A DNA stretch of 9,289 nt, taken from CALBLZ01 sp041917855. Its GTDB lineage: Bacteria > Patescibacteriota > UBA1384 > CAILIB01. A program made the position numbers and the translations under genes. The notes under the pieces are model-generated. The model made no database searches, was not told where the DNA came from, and saw only the letters and a program-made list of their open reading frames with translations. Where the stretch lies: contig JAYRWT010000098.1 of assembly GCA_041917855.1 (NCBI GenBank), positions 1-9,289 on the forward strand, read 5' to 3'. Numbering within the stretch: the stretch's first letter is position 1; each line of letters starts with the position of its first letter. Shown piece after piece: positions 6,801 to 9,289 of the stretch.

Positions 6801-9289
6801 AACGCTCTTGGTGAGGCCGTATCGAGCGCGCTGGGCGTAAAGCAGATTAATGATCAGAATATTCTGGTTACTCTTTTTGATACCAACCTACGGACAATAA
6901 ATGCAGAGTGGGCTCGCACCGCTATTGCCAACTTTGGCAACATTATTTCAAATGGCGGCTTTTGTAATGGAACTGTAAAGACAGGTGAGTTCTTAACCAA
7001 CCTTTTGCGAGGCGGCTATGATCAGCCGTTTTCACGTTGCGCTGGCCTGGGTGCGCGCGACGGCTTTGGTGGTGATCTAGCCAAGTTCCTCTTTGATCCA
7101 AGCACCGGAACGGCACGTGATCTTGTACTTGATAAGTTCCTGAGTATGGGTCTTAGCTTGCAGATTGAGCAGGGACTTGGTTTACAGCCAGGCATGCTAA
7201 AGACAATGATTCTTGATCCAAAGCAAGCTCCCGCTATGCTGCTCACTCAGGGAATTACTAAAGTAACCGAAAAGCTCTTTGGTGACATCAACTTTGCTGA
7301 TAGCTGCCGCACAAACGGAGGTAGCGATGCGCTTGGACTTGGCTGTATGGCTGGTCAGGTTATTAACGATCTAAAGAATGCACTTTTAACCGGTTTTTAT
7401 GACTCCAATGCCCCTCCGGGCAAAGAGTGGTCAATGACCTTTAACAACCAGCGCTTTAACGACGCCTTTACTGAAATAAAAAATAATGCCGTAGATCGCA
7501 TTCTGGGTCGTGTAACCCGTGAGTACCTTGGCTTTGAAATTAGTCGTGCTGAGCTAGACGCGATCATGAAAGGTGACACGCAGACTATTACTGATCTAGG
7601 CCTGCAGTTCCTGATGAATACCCTAAACAGTCGTCTGGGTGGTGACAGTATGATCGGTAGGGTAGTAGCAGTTATTGGGCAAACCTGGGCTCAGTACCGC
7701 TCGTTACACGATGTTGGGTCCTTAAGCACTGAAGATCTTGCGCTGAGCTTTGCTAGTGGCAGCGCTGGGATGCGTGACCAGATTATTAATGCAGTCTGTG
7801 GCGCACTTAGTGGTGAGGCATTAGCAGCTTGTCGTGGACTAAGCAGTACAGAGTTGGTCGATAAGTACAAAACAATCATGGAGGGGGTGAATAAAAAGGA
7901 TATTGATTCACTACTCAGACTATCCGATGACTTTGAGCTGCTTAAGCAGCTCAAAGATTCTCCGCTCGCCATGTTCATTAACTTTGGTGCCGGCGACATT
8001 CGTGGTCAGCTCCGCAACATAAATACCCTTGATGCAGCAGGGGTTATTCTGGCCCAGCAGCTAAAGGACACCTTTAACATCACTGTTCAACAGGAGTTCA
8101 CCAATCGCAAGTTCTTTGCACAGTCCAATTTACAAGCAATAGCCCTAAACATTGTTGCCTCTAAATTTAGTTTGGCTCTGCCAGCAGACTTTGCGCAGCG
8201 CTTATTTGGCACCAGCACCGAGCGTAGTATGGCAATTGGTGATCTAGCCATGAGCCTCCTCACCAAGGCAGACAGTCCATTGGGCAAGATTCTTAGGGAC
8301 GCTGGTATTTCTTCTACGCAAATTATTGAACTTGGCCGCTGCTTCCTAAGTGGCAACTCTACCGATCAGCAGAACGCCCTTAAAAACCTATTCAGCACCG
8401 CTGGGCTCTTAAATACGTTAGACAATAAGCTCACCAGCTTCTTAACCGAAAACTTGGGCATAGCTGGACTGCCAGACGGCATGCTGAGCAGCTTTGTGGC
8501 CTGGGGGATACATGGATTTAAGGGAAGTGATTTTAATAAAGACATCAACCTTGGTGGTATCGATATTAAATCTTTTGGTTCTTTCATTAACGATGTTGGA
8601 CCACAATTTTTAACCTCCTTTGCCGACAAGCAATTTGGCCTTAAACCAGGGACCAGTCAGCAGCTCATTAATGCCTACAAGGCAATCCAGGCCTACCAGA
8701 AGGCGCTCAGTGGTATTGGTATGACTGCCGCGGAGCGTGCCGCATCATTAAAGGCTGCAACTGCTGGATTAATTCAAATTGGCCTTTCACTCGTACTCAA
8801 CTACTTTGGTGAGACCCTTACCAAACTCGATCAGCAGCTTGGCTTACCACCAGGCACGCTCGCACTTGCCTTGCAGATTGGTGTAAATGCCTTGCTTGCC
8901 TCAATAAACCCTGCCTTTGCTAACCCGATTGGAATATACATTGCGGTCTTCTTCTACCTAAATAGCCTGTTTGGCAGTGTGACCGTTGATATTGACGTAA
9001 AGGGCACGGGAGATGGGTACTACCCGTACTACAGTATTAGAAATGAAGATGAGAAAGTTTCTGGTTTCGACCCAGAGGAAGTGCCGATACTCTACGGTAT
9101 GGGGGAAGCCACACCTTGGATAAATGCCACAGGTAGCACTAAGGCAAATGATCACTACGGCGAAGTGCTCACGCCTGATCCGCTGCTCGGTGAATTTGAC
9201 GCTAAAAACCCAGCCACCTACCGCGCCGCACTGCAGGAGATTGCACGAAATAAGGTACGTGGGGTGATTGTTGATCTGCTACGTATGCC
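714..9289 (+). CDS. Giant exported multidomain protein, at least 2858 residues, 3' end outside window
   Basis: The frame runs from ATG 714 to the window end without a stop (2858 codons plus 2 bases). The start is fixed by an in-frame TAA at 696-698; only ATG 714 is a normal start between the two, and it yields a signal peptide. Regions by residue: signal peptide 1-38; M15/hedgehog-like region about 255-388; polar linker about 390-406; LGLPxGSL motif block 447-586 with dispersed copies to 2716; Gly/Phe patch 789-802; Ig-like domain about 921-1022; coiled coil about 1150-1190; long helical region about 1190-2735; hydrophobic segment 2738-2756; polar tail 2757 onward. There are 21 cysteines, mostly in consecutive close pairs, which suggests disulfides outside the cytoplasm. 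I cannot name a family. The adjacent wall hydrolase suggests a cell-envelope role such as adhesion, an envelope-spanning structure or secretion; this is inference. Gene reality is certain; function is open. Confidence 0.93.
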   Translation, partial: MNPLSRVIKVFILRFLAITLAVQPILILSIHTTPVVQAAKDENIGDATCLASLEQYLDRGELPTELLPDTGKDEVVSEADDPNLSPEEKAIYESINDQVFPQFYYLLNLKDLRSDTNIPSNIRSTFNTDYAIQQVKDYGNAGAAYYRTKTDLSGPVGSEFIAVCQNARSDLSMYQAFSPSLPISIATQKLTSLLENPNPKITFRNPIDRAALLGETCKGGLVGQQQDWSDENPACPGFDQADDIFANGVWDAPKVDQRVLRALVYLVTPIAEGGAGREHIRIKKIVQFSKSDEISVSNVDQTAVDEASAEDDGEQDPRVSGHYVGDALRDPPYRPEAAHLAQAVDIDEIDNLRVTQKVVVTQKTLISSSKTTTYTATPPTPIKVANQTDKGTGKDDGQQEKQDILGMSRTFGNQAIVALLEQFGLDSLSLNVREMDAVGYGDVSLLIGRAILERALGLPSGSLVGLDVPSVLQNIGRLYSEQQLGLLPGSLNTSSDDPSTIVSNIGRVTVEAALKLPAGSLKSSSATSEQLLESLGRTYLEKTVFRVSEGTLRSAANAPLINVGDLLARLGEGRMEEVFELPAGSTRVATYNELRAAVNKAVPYLIDPARAGNPTKDDYTYADLFATRLGLEFSNYQNTGKNMYGFSKDEFVFPSIATAGGRVALERLKQLIGSRVIEMSVGFFAKSGTAERIPSEKVGTPEERDSVWVTNPPNPKQQYTTGKFYKKIYGLDAARRPVSDSSYGKLGRSGTWCGAQDTTIYPFFGSDPAKVPDTNTAIKNLKNYEGLSFGSVGFFGGFGGFGKTFVSNMGCSDQSKIASVNVDLRPLDTINDLLIRTQPSDRIDYINKDKAPKFTDFSDNEKIPDNFRNAAYNLATLFFYNDGRNQVSIPKNYVLTNTIAPDQTAGAATTDDSDTVAATTLPQVHLTCPVSAPLNQPVSITLRSWDPTNAGQKSRVKVTDSATGPGTTTAYPAGGGFAPVSEYKTTFTIQEATARTTRILSAIAENENGQKSRVASCAITFSPFTVREILNDLRTKDSSLNARLDMINNLYTAQAASNPFNLTPLLDLAGGALNQELVSRSNLITVRPRSTTNRDAFLTEYNDPSLNGWLFTISDLQRRITCIANGSEYKLTQADNGVYLFDCDGKSTSIKEETKEDSVELKKLRGANELLKSLKDQLQRMRDSMLKSLQTGALYEQPDGLATQSGYSVGLDLPSTSLPVDAYGRLVNTPRFSRDLIRTLVAPLTAGSINQPVALNASIAPFFAPIDAGSTGFIEIGRIQLAKQLSEDVFAQQSIATGLLTGYSGVLANLASGNIAQTTTAAQQWLVDQQVAEQKILDGGLDQGDLARLFMLDAGAQTFTRIGQEELVRTLFNRAGSNAAVRGRKDRLLVNRQSKQLGQSLGFYREHLATIRNEVQGILNDTASSPLADVPGARFADTRTRLQSLLTSLATDAATAPQLQALARHFDPFVTLLTRHAAAGTTASGLVDRLGVLSTALTEMASGRELYDAFVYQTSERKDGAVKQNKEVSNTESFKRYADASQFLQVSEVAKLLDQFSSAADQKVETGYGSYSYRLGSFTTWTGARVLENVLTSGGVGGFYAWYSLGLQDKNWSEDKLNLALGYAASGEPKPDDFVKLSQNRYSSEEKTRFSEAGKKIFANSIQTQIYQVLPYGGDKTNGTLTPPDFIAVLQGDIRPIMWKVGAANLDFAFNIKQGVTRQLISPSCNNQAETEVSCSATSNQPWTDPGVVRDTILAREGMKRIGQAIPEFPQYFNLVQQGNAYQNWGNAVLTERLGLSANSFNGTIGTPCSNPADQTIRCKNSVGQILRSFGIGKTPFEQYFAGVRSKLSNLLFTNDLAKAIPLDKRNALLKEFDTQVNDNFLAKVTIDRLINDRAGFWVDSDPTRRTAEANKMARSDAEAFFTNGVLQALWSLPKNTDYSVPAGLATEIRRILLEKVGAADQVYKPADIGDLSRYLTQDSMPLDFFNTDAASYESILGQSYLTRIGRFQDRTNNLGGTYVSSISSFLKGNALGEAVSSALGVKQINDQNILVTLFDTNLRTINAEWARTAIANFGNIISNGGFCNGTVKTGEFLTNLLRGGYDQPFSRCAGLGARDGFGGDLAKFLFDPSTGTARDLVLDKFLSMGLSLQIEQGLGLQPGMLKTMILDPKQAPAMLLTQGITKVTEKLFGDINFADSCRTNGGSDALGLGCMAGQVINDLKNALLTGFYDSNAPPGKEWSMTFNNQRFNDAFTEIKNNAVDRILGRVTREYLGFEISRAELDAIMKGDTQTITDLGLQFLMNTLNSRLGGDSMIGRVVAVIGQTWAQYRSLHDVGSLSTEDLALSFASGSAGMRDQIINAVCGALSGEALAACRGLSSTELVDKYKTIMEGVNKKDIDSLLRLSDDFELLKQLKDSPLAMFINFGAGDIRGQLRNINTLDAAGVILAQQLKDTFNITVQQEFTNRKFFAQSNLQAIALNIVASKFSLALPADFAQRLFGTSTERSMAIGDLAMSLLTKADSPLGKILRDAGISSTQIIELGRCFLSGNSTDQQNALKNLFSTAGLLNTLDNKLTSFLTENLGIAGLPDGMLSSFVAWGIHGFKGSDFNKDINLGGIDIKSFGSFINDVGPQFLTSFADKQFGLKPGTSQQLINAYKAIQAYQKALSGIGMTAAERAASLKAATAGLIQIGLSLVLNYFGETLTKLDQQLGLPPGTLALALQIGVNALLASINPAFANPIGIYIAVFFYLNSLFGSVTVDIDVKGTGDGYYPYYSIRNEDEKVSGFDPEEVPILYGMGEATPWINATGSTKANDHYGEVLTPDPLLGEFDAKNPATYRAALQEIARNKVRGVIVDLLRM
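1476..1877 (+). other. Degenerate M15/VanY-hedgehog-like region (residues about 255-388)
   Basis: The segment contains a helix, RALVYLVTP (261-269), then EHIRIKKIV (278-286), which could match the strand that precedes the metal motif in M15 DD-peptidases. SGHYVG follows at 320-325 and QAVDIDEID at 342-350. Joined, these read as the family signature SxHxxGxAxD, with His322 and Asp345 in the metal-ligand positions. They are separated by 16 residues (326-341, bases 1689-1736). I see no clear third ligand of the WxH type downstream, so the domain is probably not an active peptidase and may instead bind wall peptides. The end of the region, PPTPIKVANQTD, leads into a polar linker. A chance match to a short motif remains possible. 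Confidence 0.45.
2052..2471 (+). repeat. Block of five protein-level repeats, IGR-x6-LGLPxGSL type (residues 447-586)
   Basis: Five copies lie in series: IGRAILERALGLPSGSL (447-463), IGRLYSEQQLGLLPGSL (475-491), IGRVTVEAALKLPAGSL (505-521), LGRTYLEKTVFRVSEGTL (535-552) and LGEGRMEEVFELPAGST (570-586). Their starts are 28, 30, 30 and 35 residues apart. The pattern is a helix with a Gly-Arg beginning, an acidic residue in the middle of most copies, and a turn of the form LPxGS. The copies differ widely in codons, so this is an old protein repeat and not recent DNA duplication. A further diverged copy, IGSRVIEMSVGFFAKSGT, lies at residues 672-689 (bases 2727-2780). I do not recognise it as a named domain. 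Confidence 0.8.
3078..3119 (+). other. Gly/Phe-rich patch in the giant protein (residues 789-802)
   Basis: Residues 789-802 read FGSVGFFGGFGGFG, built only from Gly, Phe, Ser and Val. The patch lies between Cys753 and Cys811 and may form a flexible or self-associating loop, or a buried glycine-rich strand pair. No known motif is assigned. Confidence 0.6.
3474..3779 (+). other. Ig-like beta-sandwich domain (residues about 921-1022)
   Basis: This stretch alternates polar and hydrophobic residues in short strands, for example VHLTCPV, QPVSITLRSWD, RVKVTD, YKTTFTI, RILSAIAEN and CAITF, with Gly/Pro/Thr-rich turns between. Cys928 near the first strand and Cys1017 near the last are placed like the disulfide pair of an Ig-like or FN3/PKD-type domain. 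It is preceded by a Thr/Ala/Asp-rich linker (about 901-920). The hexapeptide GQKSRV occurs twice, at 951-956 and 1009-1014. Such domains act as spacers or adhesive modules in surface proteins. The class of beta sandwich cannot be settled by eye. Confidence 0.6.
4077..4142 (+). other. Small cysteine-closed beta hairpin region (residues 1122-1143)
   Basis: Cys1122 (in RRITCIANGSEY) and Cys1143 (in GVYLFDCDG) flank a stretch that reads as two or three short strands with turns at Asn-Gly positions. The close pairing suggests a disulfide-closed hairpin directly before the coiled coil. This is a structural inference only. Confidence 0.45.
4161..4283 (+). other. Short coiled coil (residues about 1150-1190)
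   Basis: The segment is highly charged and heptad-like, with Leu or Met recurring in stretches such as ELKKLRGANELLKSL and QLQRMRDSMLKSL, and no Pro. It separates the Ig-like/hairpin region from the long helical C-terminal part. It could mediate oligomerisation or act as a rigid spacer. Confidence 0.6.
4668..4689 (+). repeat. Perfect 22-bp palindrome inside the giant gene
   Basis: The left arm ACCACTGCTGC is followed at once by its exact reverse complement GCAGCAGTGGT, with no spacer. The next bases outwards (T and T) do not pair. It encodes part of a Thr-Ala-Gln-Gln-Trp stretch near residue 1320. It has no U-tract and is not a terminator. It could be a protein binding site, an mRNA hairpin, or chance. 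Confidence 0.9.
6066..6116 (+). repeat. Dispersed copy of the LGLPxGSL motif (residues 1785-1801)
   Basis: WGNAVLTERLGLSANSF aligns without gaps to IGRAILERALGLPSGSL of the N-terminal block, keeping Gly at position 2, the LGL triplet at positions 10-12 and Ser at 16. Weaker copies keeping mainly the IG start and a Leu at position 10 occur at 1276 (IGRIQLAKQL, base 4539) and 1362 (IGQEELVRTL, base 4797). A shortened one, LGRVTREYLGFEIS, lies at 2264-2277. Confidence 0.6.
7152..7199 (+). repeat. Dispersed copy of the LGLPxGSL motif (residues 2147-2162)
   Basis: LSLQIEQGLGLQPGML repeats the helix-then-LGLxPGxL pattern of the N-terminal block. It is followed by a Lys-Thr-Met helix start and lies between two cysteine pairs (2084/2109 and 2198/2211). 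Confidence 0.6.
7931..7956 (+). repeat. Perfect 26-bp palindrome inside the giant gene
   Basis: The left arm CTTTGAGCTGCTT is followed directly by its exact reverse complement AAGCAGCTCAAAG, with no spacer and no mismatch. It encodes a Phe-Glu-Leu-Leu-Lys-Gln-Leu-Lys helix segment near residue 2410. Synonymous codons could break the symmetry at many positions, so the protein does not force it. There is no T-run of terminator type after it and the reading frame continues for more than 1.3 kb. Confidence 0.92.
8454..8486 (+). repeat. Diverged copy of the LGLPxGSL motif (residues 2581-2591)
   Basis: LGIAGLPDGML follows the helix SFLTEN and keeps the LG start and the LPxGxL turn, with two or three inserted residues. 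It belongs to a C-terminal cluster of three copies within about 140 residues. Confidence 0.5.
8595..8657 (+). repeat. Dispersed copy of the LGLPxGSL motif (residues 2628-2648)
   Basis: The segment starts VGPQFLTSF and ends FGLKPGTS, giving the same Gly-start, helix and LxPGT/S turn as the N-terminal block, with a helix four residues longer than in the 447-463 copy. Confidence 0.6.
8820..8861 (+). repeat. Last visible copy of the LGLPxGSL motif (residues 2703-2716)
   Basis: TKLDQQLGLPPGTL is among the best-preserved copies of the motif turn, although it is some 2250 residues from the first copy. It is followed by a hydrophobic helix (ALALQIGVNALLASI) and then the hydrophobic segment at 2738-2756. 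Confidence 0.7.
8925..8981 (+). other. Candidate transmembrane segment (residues 2738-2756)
   Basis: PIGIYIAVFFYLNSLFGSV is an uncharged run rich in Ile, Phe, Tyr, Val and Leu. The polar region after it (VDIDVKGTGDGYY onward, with many Asp, Glu and Tyr) continues to the window end. It is the most hydrophobic stretch after the signal peptide. With Asn, Ser and Gly inside it, a buried helix or strand is an alternative to membrane insertion. Confidence 0.4.

Overview
The window is two overlapping, co-directional (+) genes, both cut by the window edges, with no intergenic space. No RNA gene, CRISPR array, insertion sequence or promoter is visible. The first gene is open from base 1 and ends at 717. 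It carries a C-terminal NlpC/P60-type cysteine peptidase domain, predicted to cut peptidoglycan. The second starts at the ATG at 714, inside the stop of the first (ATGA overlap), and stays open to the last base. That is at least 2858 codons without a stop, so about 92% of the window is one giant protein whose C terminus is not seen.

My reading of the giant protein, by residue, is as follows. 1-38: signal peptide. 39-254: unassigned. About 255-388: a region resembling a degenerate M15/VanY-hedgehog-type fold, with its SxHxxGxAxD signature apparently split by 16 residues. About 390-406: a polar linker. 447-586: five copies of a motif typified by IGRAILERALGLPSGSL, with diverged single copies recurring as far as residue 2716. 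789-802: a Gly/Phe patch. About 921-1022: an Ig-like beta domain. About 1150-1190: a short coiled coil. Then a long helical region carrying short-range cysteine pairs, a hydrophobic segment at 2738-2756, and a polar region running off the window. The 21 cysteines fall mostly into consecutive pairs, which fits an exported protein with disulfide-closed loops.

Together the genes suggest an envelope unit: a wall hydrolase translationally coupled to a giant exported protein. It could be an adhesin, an envelope-spanning element or a secretion-system-associated protein; the window does not decide. The organism is bacterial. TGA is a stop here: it ends gene 1 and never occurs in frame in the giant gene, so the TGA=Gly code of Gracilibacteria/Absconditabacteria is unlikely. 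Base composition looks moderate. My recollection of giant exported proteins with M15-like motifs and LGLPPGSL-type repeats in Patescibacteria/CPR genomes makes that phylum the best guess. This is inference from memory, not a search result.

Two long perfect DNA palindromes (26 bp at 7931-7956 and 22 bp at 4668-4689) lie inside the giant coding sequence and are not required by the protein.
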